A stretch of DNA of 5,471 nucleotides from Clostridiales bacterium UBA4653 (GTDB lineage: Bacteria; Bacillota; Clostridia; Oscillospirales; CAG-272). Shown piece by piece: positions 1-5,204 of this stretch. The stretch is from positions 1,627 to 7,097 of the forward strand of contig DHMB01000125.1 in assembly GCA_002405565.1 (NCBI GenBank), given 5' to 3'. The stretch's first letter is position 1; every line of letters begins with the position of its first letter. The notes below the pieces were generated by a model that saw nothing but the letters and a program-made list of their open reading frames with translations, ran no database searches and was not told the DNA's origin. A program made the position numbers and the translations under genes.

Positions 1-66
1 TCGCCGAGAGGGGCAAAGAGACCCCGTCCCCTACATTGTAATGCCCGTATATGCAGGCAATGAAAT
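1..66. other. Intergenic DNA with a small GTCCCCTAC repeat module
   Basis: No gene is visible here. Positions 10-13 (GGGG) and 22-25 (CCCC) can pair as a weak hairpin. Positions 17-34 end in GTCCCCTAC and closely match, with one substitution and one gap, the reverse complement of 3426-3442 on the far side of the minus-strand operon, so this appears to be a short dispersed module. The short open frames crossing the area encode low-complexity repeat-derived peptides and are not credible genes. Confidence 0.45.
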
Positions 67-69
67 GTC

Positions 70-100
70 CGCACAACCCAATAATCGAAGCTTCTTTTGC
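70..100 (+). repeat. Dispersed repeat copy A (partial, no hairpin arm)
   Basis: This 31-bp stretch starts CGCACAACCC, contains the palindrome GAAGCTTC at 87-94 and ends CTTTTGC. It matches the reverse complement of 3271-3301 at 29 of 31 positions. Unlike copies B and C it is not followed by the long hairpin; a T-run and unrelated sequence follow. It reads as a decayed or truncated member of the same family, placed about 50 bp upstream of copy B in the same orientation. Confidence 0.75.
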
Positions 101-150
101 TTTTTTGCAAACCTACGTCTGCGCAGTTATCGAAAAGTCTGTATATCCTT

Positions 151-201
151 CCCGATAATTGAAGCTTCTTTTGCCTACTTTTCTTCTCGAAGAAAAGTAG
201 G
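151..201 (+). repeat. Dispersed repeat copy B with terminal hairpin
   Basis: This 51-bp repeat matches the reverse complement of 3244-3294 at 49 of 51 positions. It runs CCCGATAA, then GAAGCTTC at 161-168, then CTTTTGC, then a 28-bp near-perfect palindrome at 174-201. The palindrome arms are CCTACTTTTCTTC and GAAGAAAAGTAGG, either 13 bp with a 2-base centre or, more realistically, 12 bp with a 4-base loop. Copy C across the minus-strand operon is inverted relative to this one, so both hairpins face inward toward the operon. Confidence 0.85.
174..201 (-). terminator. Hairpin directly after the yfbR-like stop codon (3'-end hairpin, not a classical terminator)
   Basis: On the minus strand the stem-loop starts at the base right after the TAA stop of the deoxynucleotidase gene. 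The stem is 12-13 perfect base pairs. The bases after it on this strand are CAAAAGAAG, so there is no U-run and it is not a textbook intrinsic terminator. It could stabilise the 3' end of the operon mRNA or block exonucleases, as REP-type hairpins do. Its role as operon 3' end is inferred from position only. Confidence 0.4.
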
Positions 202-774
202 TTACATTTCGTCGAGGGTCAGGGAGAAGGTGGGGAGGAATTCCTTTATGAAATAGTCGAGCTCCGGGCAATCGTAAGCCTTGAGCGACGCCATAGTCGA
301 TTCCTTTGCCGAGCGGAACTCGCCGTTTCCGCATTTTTCTTCCTCAACGCATTTTATGTATGCGGCGAGCTTGTCCGCAATTTTGACAAGGCGTTCCGTG
401 TCCTCATCCTTGCAGTCGAGGAGGCCTTCATATTCTTCCTTCAAAAAGTCCGGCAGTTTTTCCGTAAGCGAATTTACAGCCTGCGACTCAACAATTTTAT
501 AGTTTTCACGCATTTCGCGACTGAAATACTTGACCGGAGTCGGCATATCGCCCGTAAAGACCTCGGTTGCGTCGTGATAGAGCGCCGCCGCCATGACTTT
601 GCCTTCATCATAGCTCTTGCCGAATTTTTTGTTTCCGATGAGCGCAAGCGCGTGAGCAATCATGGCGACTTCCATACTGTGCGACGAAAGATTTTCCTCG
701 CTCGTATTGCGCATAAGTCCCCATCTGCGGATATATTTTTCTCTGAATATCAGAGCAAAAAAACTGCTTGCCAT
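202..774 (-). CDS. yfbR: YfbR-like 5'-deoxynucleotidase (HD-domain phosphohydrolase)
   Basis: This 190-residue protein resembles E. coli YfbR (199 residues), a metal-dependent HD phosphohydrolase that dephosphorylates deoxyribonucleoside 5'-monophosphates in the cytosol as part of dNTP pool homeostasis. Visible signatures, numbered from the chosen start, are RW (17-18) followed by GLMRN, the metal-binding H32 in NLSSHSMEVA, the HD pair H67-D68 in YHDATEVFTGDMPTP, E71 and D76, and the distal D134 in IADK. These match E. coli R18, W19, H33, H68, D69, E72, D77 and D137. I chose the ATG at 774-772 because GAGGG lies 8 nt upstream and the N-terminus then aligns with E. coli YfbR; an in-frame TTG at 789 is less likely. 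The start is 1 nt after the stop of the aminopeptidase gene, which suggests translational coupling as the last gene of a three-gene operon. The stop codon is abutted by a repeat hairpin. Family assignment is strong; substrate range is inferred. Confidence 0.92.
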   Translation of the reverse strand: MASSFFALIFREKYIRRWGLMRNTSEENLSSHSMEVAMIAHALALIGNKKFGKSYDEGKVMAAALYHDATEVFTGDMPTPVKYFSREMRENYKIVESQAVNSLTEKLPDFLKEEYEGLLDCKDEDTERLVKIADKLAAYIKCVEEEKCGNGEFRSAKESTMASLKAYDCPELDYFIKEFLPTFSLTLDEM

Positions 775-775
775 A

Positions 776-2056
776 TCATTTGCCCTCAAAGAACGCCGTG
801 TAAAGGCGAACCATGTTATAACCGTCCTCAGTGCCGCCCAGCTCTCTGACAGCGTGCATTGAAAGCATGGGATTGCCTATGTCAACGGTTACTGCGCCGA
901 GATCTGCGGAGAGCATCGGGCCGATTGTCCCGCCGCCGCCTGCGTCGGAGCGGTTGTTGAACACCTGATAAGGGATTTTCTCCTTTTCACAGATGAGCCT
1001 GAAAATTGCCGTTCCGTGAGACGAGGTAGCATAAGACTGGCGGGTTGCCAGCTTGAGAACGGGGCCTCCGTTGAGCTTGACGGGAAGATTGGGATCGGAC
1101 TTCTGCGCAAAGGAGGGATGAGTTGCGTGCGCCATATCAGCCGAGAAAACGACGGTTTTTGCAAGGGCGCGGTATTTGTCCTCTGCGGTATAGCCGAGGG
1201 AAGCGCAGATGCGGTCGATAAGCATTTTCAGCACGGCAGACCTTGCGCCTCTGTCGGAATTGGAGCCGATTTCTTCGTGATCGTAGATCATGGCGATGTC
1301 ACAGCCGCTCTCCGATTTTTCGCAGATGGCGGATATGATCGCGTGCGACATTGCGGCGTCGTCCAGACGGGGAACGGAGATAAACTCTTCGTTTTCGCCG
1401 ACAAAGCACCCGGGGAAGTATTCGTAGGGCGCAAGCTCATATGAGAGAATGTCCTCTTTTTTGCAGCCGATTTCGCTTGCAAGGTAATCCGTAAAGCGTA
1501 CTTCGCCGGAGGAATTCTGGCTGAAGAACGGGAGAAATTCCGTCTGAATATTGAATTTGCCCTGCTCGTCGCCGCGAACCATATGGATTGCCGCGCTGGG
1601 CATAATGAGGATCGGCTTATGAATATTTATGTTTTTTGCGACGGCATTGCCGTTTTCGTCCTTTACGAAAATTCTTCCCGCAACGGAAAGCGGGCGGTCT
1701 GCCCAGCCGTGAAGAATAAGCCCGCCGTAGCCTTCGACGCATATTCTTTCATAGCCCATGTCGATTTTTGACGGTACGGTCTTTATGCGGAAGCCGGGGG
1801 CGTCCTGATGTGCCGCACCGATACGGAAGCCGACTTCCTTCGGCTCCTCGGAAATTCTGAAGGCGGAGAGCTGAGTGCCTTCTTTTGTCATATAATAGAG
1901 CGTGCCCTTTTCAAGATGCCATTCGTCGCCCTCGCAGAGCCTGACAGCGCCTGCATTATCGAGCATTTTTGAAAGCTCGTCCGTCGATTGAAAAGGTGTC
2001 GGGGCGGCGTCGAGAAAGGCGAGCAGCTCCTTTGCATATTTCTTGTTTTTTGTCAT
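776..2056 (-). CDS. M18-family metallo-aminopeptidase (aspartyl aminopeptidase-like)
   Basis: This 426-residue cytosolic enzyme belongs to peptidase family M18, which removes N-terminal residues (often acidic) from peptides with a co-catalytic pair of metal ions, usually zinc. Expected metal ligands are all present: H83 in GAAHQDAPG, bridging D232 in PRLDDA, the E261-E262 pair in DHEEIGS (general base plus ligand), D307 in SADMAHA, and H401 in MLSMHAVRE. The glycine-rich GGGGTIGP near 373-380 is also typical. Length is normal for bacterial M18 enzymes and no frameshift is seen. There is no signal peptide. The ATG at 2056 has GGAG 8 nt upstream. It lies 33 bp after the lplA stop and 1 nt before the next gene's start, so it is the middle gene of the operon. 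Related bacterial enzymes are sometimes named apeB; I cannot tell the exact substrate preference from sequence. Confidence 0.95.
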   Translation of the reverse strand: MTKNKKYAKELLAFLDAAPTPFQSTDELSKMLDNAGAVRLCEGDEWHLEKGTLYYMTKEGTQLSAFRISEEPKEVGFRIGAAHQDAPGFRIKTVPSKIDMGYERICVEGYGGLILHGWADRPLSVAGRIFVKDENGNAVAKNINIHKPILIMPSAAIHMVRGDEQGKFNIQTEFLPFFSQNSSGEVRFTDYLASEIGCKKEDILSYELAPYEYFPGCFVGENEEFISVPRLDDAAMSHAIISAICEKSESGCDIAMIYDHEEIGSNSDRGARSAVLKMLIDRICASLGYTAEDKYRALAKTVVFSADMAHATHPSFAQKSDPNLPVKLNGGPVLKLATRQSYATSSHGTAIFRLICEKEKIPYQVFNNRSDAGGGGTIGPMLSADLGAVTVDIGNPMLSMHAVRELGGTEDGYNMVRLYTAFFEGK

Positions 2057-2064
2057 TTTATCAT

Positions 2065-2068
2065 CTCC
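2065..2068 (-). promoter_or_regulatory. Ribosome binding site of the M18 aminopeptidase gene
   Basis: GGAG on the minus strand, 8 nt before the ATG at 2056. It lies in the 33-bp gap after lplA and fixes the start of the aminopeptidase. The gap shows no promoter or terminator, which supports co-transcription with lplA. Confidence 0.7.
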
Positions 2069-2089
2069 GTGAATTTTAATCGTTGCTTT

Positions 2090-3112
2090 TCACTCAAAGA
2101 TAAGCGTTGCAAGAGCGGTTGCGTCCGCTCCGCGCACATATTTTACCACATCTATTTCTTCAAGTAAAGAGAAAACGGCGTTTTTTTCAAAATACTTTCC
2201 GCAAAGTGCGTCTTCAAGACCGGAAATGTCGCAATCGCCGATAAAATCTCCCTCGATGCGCACTTTTTCGATAACCGCCGGCATGCCGACCTCGCCCGCG
2301 CGGCAACGTAGCCGGATTTTAACCGTGCCGAAGTCGAAGCGGCGTTTCTTTTCGGTGTCAAAATCGTCTGCGCCGGCGCGCAGAAGCCATTTTTCCGTCG
2401 AATATTTTTCATCTGACAGCTTCTGTATCTCCGCTTTGTCCGCCTCGGAAAATTCTCTTTCCGTTGCGCCTTCGGCGTCTACGAAAAATCTCTCCAGATA
2501 TTTCATAAAGCCTTCCGCCGTCATATCTTTTCTGTCGCTAGGCAAAAGCTCGCAAAGGTTTATGACCCTTGCCGCCGTGCTCTTTATCCCCTTCGATTTC
2601 ACCTTTTCCGGGTCGGTTATCAGCGCACCGGAGAGGCGGCTCATATCTGCGGAAAAGAGCAGGGTGCCGTGGTGCATTATGACGGTGCTTCCGTCGTTTC
2701 TTTTATAGCCGCAACGCGCCGTTCCGGAAAATTTTTTGCCCTCTGCCAGAAGGTCGTTTCTGCCGGAAGCCTCGGCGTTTATTGAAAGCCCGCGGATTGC
2801 GCGGATGACAGGCTCCGAAAATTCGGAAAAGCTGTCCGGAGCGTCGCTTTCCGGCATTATGAATGTGTAATTTACGTTACCGAGGTCGTGGAAAACGGCG
2901 CCGCCGCCCGTCAGTCTGCGGACGACCTTTATTCCGTTTGCCCTTGTAAAATCAAAGCTTACGTTTTCTCCCGCGTTCTGGTTTTTGCCGATTATCACCG
3001 CCGGCTCGTTCCGCCAGAGCATAACCGTCGGCTCTTTCGCCTTTCGGAGGAGAAATTCTTCCGTTGCCATATTGAAATAGGGCTCGGTGCTGCGATTTAT
3101 ATATATTATCAT
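2090..3112 (-). CDS. lplA: Lipoate-protein ligase A
   Basis: This 340-residue enzyme activates free lipoate (or octanoate) with ATP and attaches it to a lysine of lipoyl domains, as in pyruvate dehydrogenase E2 or glycine cleavage H protein. The N-terminal catalytic domain (about 1-245) shows FNMATEEFLL near the start, the family signature RRLTGGGAVFHDLGN at 65-79, the ligase lysine K127 in GKKFSG, HHG at 147-149, and SKGIKST at 173-179. The rest (about 250-340) fits the C-terminal accessory domain, and total length is close to E. coli LplA (338). The two-domain form indicates a self-sufficient scavenging ligase, not an octanoyltransferase. I chose the ATG at 3112 because AGGAG lies 6 nt upstream and the protein then begins MIIYINRS as in homologues; an in-frame extension to 3232 would cross the promoter. 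It is the first gene of the minus-strand operon. Confidence 0.96.
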   Translation of the reverse strand: MIIYINRSTEPYFNMATEEFLLRKAKEPTVMLWRNEPAVIIGKNQNAGENVSFDFTRANGIKVVRRLTGGGAVFHDLGNVNYTFIMPESDAPDSFSEFSEPVIRAIRGLSINAEASGRNDLLAEGKKFSGTARCGYKRNDGSTVIMHHGTLLFSADMSRLSGALITDPEKVKSKGIKSTAARVINLCELLPSDRKDMTAEGFMKYLERFFVDAEGATEREFSEADKAEIQKLSDEKYSTEKWLLRAGADDFDTEKKRRFDFGTVKIRLRCRAGEVGMPAVIEKVRIEGDFIGDCDISGLEDALCGKYFEKNAVFSLLEEIDVVKYVRGADATALATLIFE

Positions 3113-3118
3113 TTTCCG

Positions 3119-3123
3119 CTCCT
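3119..3123 (-). promoter_or_regulatory. Ribosome binding site that fixes the lplA start
   Basis: AGGAG on the minus strand, 6 nt before the ATG at 3112. It decides against the longer in-frame start at 3232, which has no such site. Confidence 0.8.
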
Positions 3124-3140
3124 TTGTTTTCTGCAAGGCT

Positions 3141-3169
3141 ATTATATCAGAACGGAAAATCAAAAACAA
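3141..3169 (-). promoter_or_regulatory. Sigma-A promoter of the lplA operon (extended -10)
   Basis: On the minus strand, TTGTTT (3169-3164) and a consensus TATAAT (3146-3141) are separated by exactly 17 nt, and TG lies one base before the -10 (TGATATAAT), an extended -10. The predicted start near 3134 gives a leader of about 22 nt with a ribosome binding site. The -35 is weak, the -10 is ideal. Confidence 0.65.
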
Positions 3170-3198
3170 CAGCATATAATGTAAATTTTCAAAAATAA

Positions 3199-3227
3199 TT
3201 GACAATGCAGAAAGTCGGTGATATAAT
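3199..3227 (+). promoter_or_regulatory. Perfect-consensus sigma-A promoter facing the PII-like/antiporter operon
   Basis: TTGACA (3199-3204), a 17-nt spacer, and TATAAT (3222-3227) match the sigma-A consensus at all 12 positions, with an extended -10 TG as well. The predicted start is near 3234, so the transcript would begin about 10 nt before the repeat hairpin at 3244 and run through about 307 nt of folded leader before the ATG at 3541. It is divergent from the lplA promoter, with 30 bp between the two -35 elements. No other plus-strand gene lies closer, so it most likely serves the downstream operon; a separate small RNA is possible. Confidence 0.75.
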
Positions 3228-3243
3228 TTCAAACCGTAAGCCC

Positions 3244-3301
3244 CCTACTTTTCTTCGAGAAGAAAAGTAGGCAAAAGAAGCTTCGGTTATCGGGTTGTGC
3301 G
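3244..3301 (-). repeat. Dispersed repeat copy C with hairpin, inverted to copies A and B
   Basis: On the minus strand this 58-bp copy reads CGCACAACCC, then GAAGCTTC (3285-3278), then CTTTTGC, then the same 28-bp palindrome (3271-3244) as copy B, identical in the palindrome itself. It matches copy A at 29/31 and copy B at 49/51 positions. It is the most complete copy in the window. Its inner hairpin end points toward the lplA operon, making it a mirror image of the left-end copies. On a plus-strand transcript the palindrome would be the first structure formed. Confidence 0.88.
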
Positions 3302-3416
3302 TCCTTTTTAGCCTCTCCAGACGGGAGAGGTGGCGCACGAAGTGCGTCGGAGAGGGATATGCAAACGCTTACGCATTTGCAAATCTCCCTCTGGGAGGGA
3401 GCCTTAAAGCGGACGC
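3299..3416. repeat. 118-bp multi-hairpin element with terminal inverted repeats (MITE-like)
   Basis: The ends are GCGTCC (3299-3304) and GGACGC (3411-3416). The inverted similarity continues inward over about 20 bp with small gaps: TTTTTAGCCTCTCC on the left against GGAGGGAGCCTTAAA on the right. Inside are at least three hairpins: CCTCTCC/GGAGAGG at 3312-3330, CGCAC/GTGCG with loop GAA at 3334-3346, and a longer bulged stem from AGAGGGA at 3351 to TCCCTCT ending at 3392, including TGCAAA against TTTGCA. No protein is encoded. The form suits a miniature inverted-repeat element or a folded RNA; target-site duplications are not evident. Confidence 0.6.
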
Positions 3417-3425
3417 GCGAACACC

Positions 3426-3448
3426 GTAGGGGACGTGTCTCTCGTCCC
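3426..3448 (-). repeat. Second copy of the GTCCCCTAC module with hairpin
   Basis: Positions 3426-3442 are the reverse complement of a close match to 17-34 at the left edge. GGGACG (3430-3435) and CGTCCC (3443-3448) form a 6-bp hairpin with a 7-base loop. Its inverted orientation and outer position mirror the left-end copy. Confidence 0.5.
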
Positions 3449-3509
3449 GACCCACCGGCTTTATCGACATAAAATTCGGTCTGCGCAAAATTGTTATCAA
3501 TAAAAACCA

Positions 3510-3515
3510 TATAAT
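3510..3515 (+). promoter_or_regulatory. Possible -10 element close to the PII-like gene
   Basis: A consensus TATAAT lies 25 nt before the ATG at 3541. No good -35 is found 16-18 nt upstream, and TTGTTA at 3491 is too close (13 nt). Transcription from here would leave a leader of only about 19 nt. It is a weak alternative to the promoter at 3199-3227. Confidence 0.25.
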
Positions 3516-3526
3516 AAATTAAGGAA

Positions 3527-3532
3527 AAGGAG
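3527..3532 (+). promoter_or_regulatory. Ribosome binding site of the PII-like gene
   Basis: AAGGAG, 8 nt before the ATG at 3541, a near-ideal Shine-Dalgarno site that fixes the start. Confidence 0.8.
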
Positions 3533-3540
3533 AACCAAAA

Positions 3541-3882
3541 ATGCAACTGTTTGTACTCATTCTGAACAAAACCGAATGTATGCACGGAATTCTTGCGGGC
3601 TTTCTTGCCGGCGGAATAAAGGACGCTACAATCTATGATTCCATGGGAATGCTTTCCTATATCGGTCACGACACCGTCGAGCCGCCTCCGATGTTCGGCT
3701 CGCTGCGTCAGTTTCTCAACCCCGACCACGAAAACAACAAAACCCTCGTAACGCTTCTGCGTGACGATCAGGTAAAGGTTGCGCTTGATATAATAAATAA
3801 GGAAACAGGCGGACTTGACAAGCCCAAAACAGGCGTTGCATTCACCGTTCCCGTAAGCTATACGGAAGGACTCAAAGGCTGA
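3541..3882 (+). CDS. PII-like small signalling protein (ferredoxin-like fold predicted)
   Basis: This 113-residue soluble protein has the size and strand/helix order of the PII (GlnB/GlnK) superfamily: strand 1 MQLFVLILN, helix 1 around 11-25 ending in AGGI, strand 2 DATIYDS (28-34), a long loop at about 36-65 where PII proteins carry the T-loop, strand 3 KTLVTLLR (67-74), helix 2 DDQVKVALDIINKETG (75-90), and strand 4 TGVAFTVPV (97-105). The last part resembles the PII C-terminal signature (GxxFxxPV). PII proteins are usually trimers that bind ATP/ADP or related nucleotides between subunits and regulate transporters or enzymes. The loop is rich in proline and lacks the canonical GlnB uridylylation context, so the ligand may differ. 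It is followed after 6 bp by a cation:proton antiporter, suggesting it controls that protein. Superfamily membership is by sequence pattern; ligand and partner are inference. Confidence 0.75.
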   Translation: MQLFVLILNKTECMHGILAGFLAGGIKDATIYDSMGMLSYIGHDTVEPPPMFGSLRQFLNPDHENNKTLVTLLRDDQVKVALDIINKETGGLDKPKTGVAFTVPVSYTEGLKG

Positions 3883-3888
3883 TACAAA

Positions 3889-5124
3889 ATGAATACTCTG
3901 CTTTCTCTCGGCGTGGCAATGACGATCGGTCTTTTGATGACGCGCCTTATAAAACTCATAAAGCTGCCGAACGTGACGGCGTTTCTCATCGGCGGACTTC
4001 TCATCGGCCCTTCGTTCTGGACGCTTGTAACGGGCGGGAAATTTGCCGGAATAATCACGGCGGAGACCGTCGACAATTTTGACATAATCGTTACTGTTGC
4101 GCTGGGCTTCATCGCATTTTCAATCGGCGGCGAATTCCGCCTTTCCGAGGTCAAAAAGCTCGGCAAACAGATACTTGTAATCACAGTGCTTCAGGCGCTC
4201 TGCGCGGCGGGCTTCGTCTTTGCCGCAGAGGCGCTGTTCGGCTTTGACTTTGCGGAGGCTCTTGTCCTCGGCGCAATCGCAACTGCAACCGCTCCCGCGG
4301 CAACGTTGCTTGTTGTCCGTCAGTATAAGGCGGACGGCCCCGTTACGAGAACGCTTCTCCCCGTCGTCGCATTCGATGACGCAATCGGTCTTATGATATT
4401 CTCAATCTCCGTTGCGCTTGCAAAAACTCTTTCAAACGGTCAAAGCCCGACTGTAAAATCTATGCTTGTCGAGCCGCTCTGCGAGATAATTCTTTCGCTT
4501 CTCGTCGGCGCCGTTTTCGGAGTTCTTGTTGCTGTCGGCGTGAAGTTTTTCAAGTCCAGAGCAAACAGGCTTTCGCTCTGCATTGCCGCCGTTCTGATTG
4601 ACGTCGGCCTTGTAAAACTGTTTGAAGCCCTTAAACCTACGATTTTCGGAGTTGAGCTTTCGCTTTCGTCATTGCTTGTGTGCATGATGACGGGCGCGGT
4701 CTTCTGCAATCTCTGCGGAGAATATGCAAAGGTGCTCGAAGGTACCGATCGTTGGACGCCGCCGCTCTTTATGCTTTTCTTCGTCATCTCCGGCGCGGAT
4801 CTCAACCTGTCATTGCTCCCGCATCTCGGACTTATCGGCGTTGTTTACCTCATTGCGCGTTCGCTCGGTAAATATTTCGGCGCGCGCCTTGGTGCAACTA
4901 TTGCGAAGGCTGATACAAATATCAGAAAATATCTTGGGCTTACGCTTCTCCCGCAGGCGGGCGTTGCGATCGGTATGGCGCAGATGGTCATCGGCGAGCT
5001 GCCGCAATACGGCGCGGATATTCAGGCTGTCGTCCTTTGCGCTACGCTTATTTACGAGATAATCGGCCCCGTTGCAACAAAAATCGCCCTTGTCAAAGCG
5101 GGCGAAATCAGAAAAGACGCATAA
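3889..5124 (+). CDS. CPA2-type cation:proton antiporter, membrane domain only
   Basis: This 411-residue integral membrane protein resembles the Kef/NapA-type CPA2 antiporters that exchange Na+ or K+ for H+ across the cytoplasmic membrane. About 12-13 hydrophobic segments can be seen, roughly at 2-20, 28-48, 63-80, 94-113, 122-144, 157-179, 193-220, 228-246, 257-277, 290-305, 312-335, 347-370 and 376-401. Core motifs are TATAPAATLLVVRQ (132-145), likely the unwound helix of the ion site, the acidic pair D163-D164 in AFDDAIGL, basic R324 and K328 in IARSLGKYFGARLGA, and LPQAGVAIG (354-362). A DD pair, as in NapA/NhaA, suggests electrogenic exchange (inference). The C-terminus stops about 10 residues after the last helix, so there is no RCK/TrkA-N regulatory domain. 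The ATG at 3889 follows the PII-like stop by 6 bp with AAAGG at 3874-3878, so translation is probably coupled. The transported ion cannot be read from sequence. Confidence 0.92.
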   Translation: MNTLLSLGVAMTIGLLMTRLIKLIKLPNVTAFLIGGLLIGPSFWTLVTGGKFAGIITAETVDNFDIIVTVALGFIAFSIGGEFRLSEVKKLGKQILVITVLQALCAAGFVFAAEALFGFDFAEALVLGAIATATAPAATLLVVRQYKADGPVTRTLLPVVAFDDAIGLMIFSISVALAKTLSNGQSPTVKSMLVEPLCEIILSLLVGAVFGVLVAVGVKFFKSRANRLSLCIAAVLIDVGLVKLFEALKPTIFGVELSLSSLLVCMMTGAVFCNLCGEYAKVLEGTDRWTPPLFMLFFVISGADLNLSLLPHLGLIGVVYLIARSLGKYFGARLGATIAKADTNIRKYLGLTLLPQAGVAIGMAQMVIGELPQYGADIQAVVLCATLIYEIIGPVATKIALVKAGEIRKDA

Positions 5125-5132
5125 ATCAAATG

Positions 5133-5175
5133 AAAGCCGCGGGCAGTTTATACAGTCTGCGGCTTTTCTCTTTGC
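5133..5175 (+). terminator. Rho-independent terminator after the antiporter gene
   Basis: AAAGCCGC at 5133-5140 pairs perfectly with GCGGCTTT at 5159-5166. The stem continues inward with GGGCAG against CAGTCT through G-U pairs and one mismatch, giving about 14 positions around loop TTTATA (5147-5152). TTTTCTCTTT follows. It starts 8 nt after the TAA and ends the PII-like/antiporter transcript. Confidence 0.88.
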
Positions 5176-5204
5176 CTGTTTTTTGTTGCTTTTGCATTGA
5201 CAGA

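Noticed and set aside
41..334. Short open frames on both strands over the left-end repeats
   Set aside because: They are repeat-derived peptides rich in Ser, Phe and Arg, overlapping each other and the end of the yfbR-like gene, without ribosome binding sites.
775..789. TTG start of the yfbR-like gene at 789
   Set aside because: It would overlap the upstream gene, and the GAGGG site is placed for the ATG at 774, which also aligns with the E. coli YfbR N-terminus.
3113..3232. In-frame N-terminal extension of lplA to an ATG at 3232
   Set aside because: It crosses the extended -10 promoter and lacks a ribosome binding site, while the ATG at 3112 has AGGAG at 6 nt and gives the family-typical N-terminus.
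3312..3401. CRISPR-like repeats in the GAGAGG/CTCCCTC stretch
   Set aside because: The repeats are inverted pairs forming hairpins, with no regularly spaced direct repeats or spacers.
17..3448. Composite transposon carrying lplA, the aminopeptidase and yfbR
   Set aside because: No transposase or integrase and no clear target-site duplication is present, so only an unusual repeat arrangement is claimed.
3234..3540. Known riboswitch (for example c-di-AMP ydaO type, or Na+/Li+ sensing types) ahead of the antiporter operon
   Set aside because: I could not recognise conserved core motifs of these classes; the leader is better explained by repeat modules. A covariance-model search would settle it.
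3229..3729. 166-codon minus-strand open frame across the repeats and the PII-like gene
   Set aside because: Its product is a translation of the repeat modules and of the antisense of the PII-like gene; it has no domain-like sequence and no good start context.
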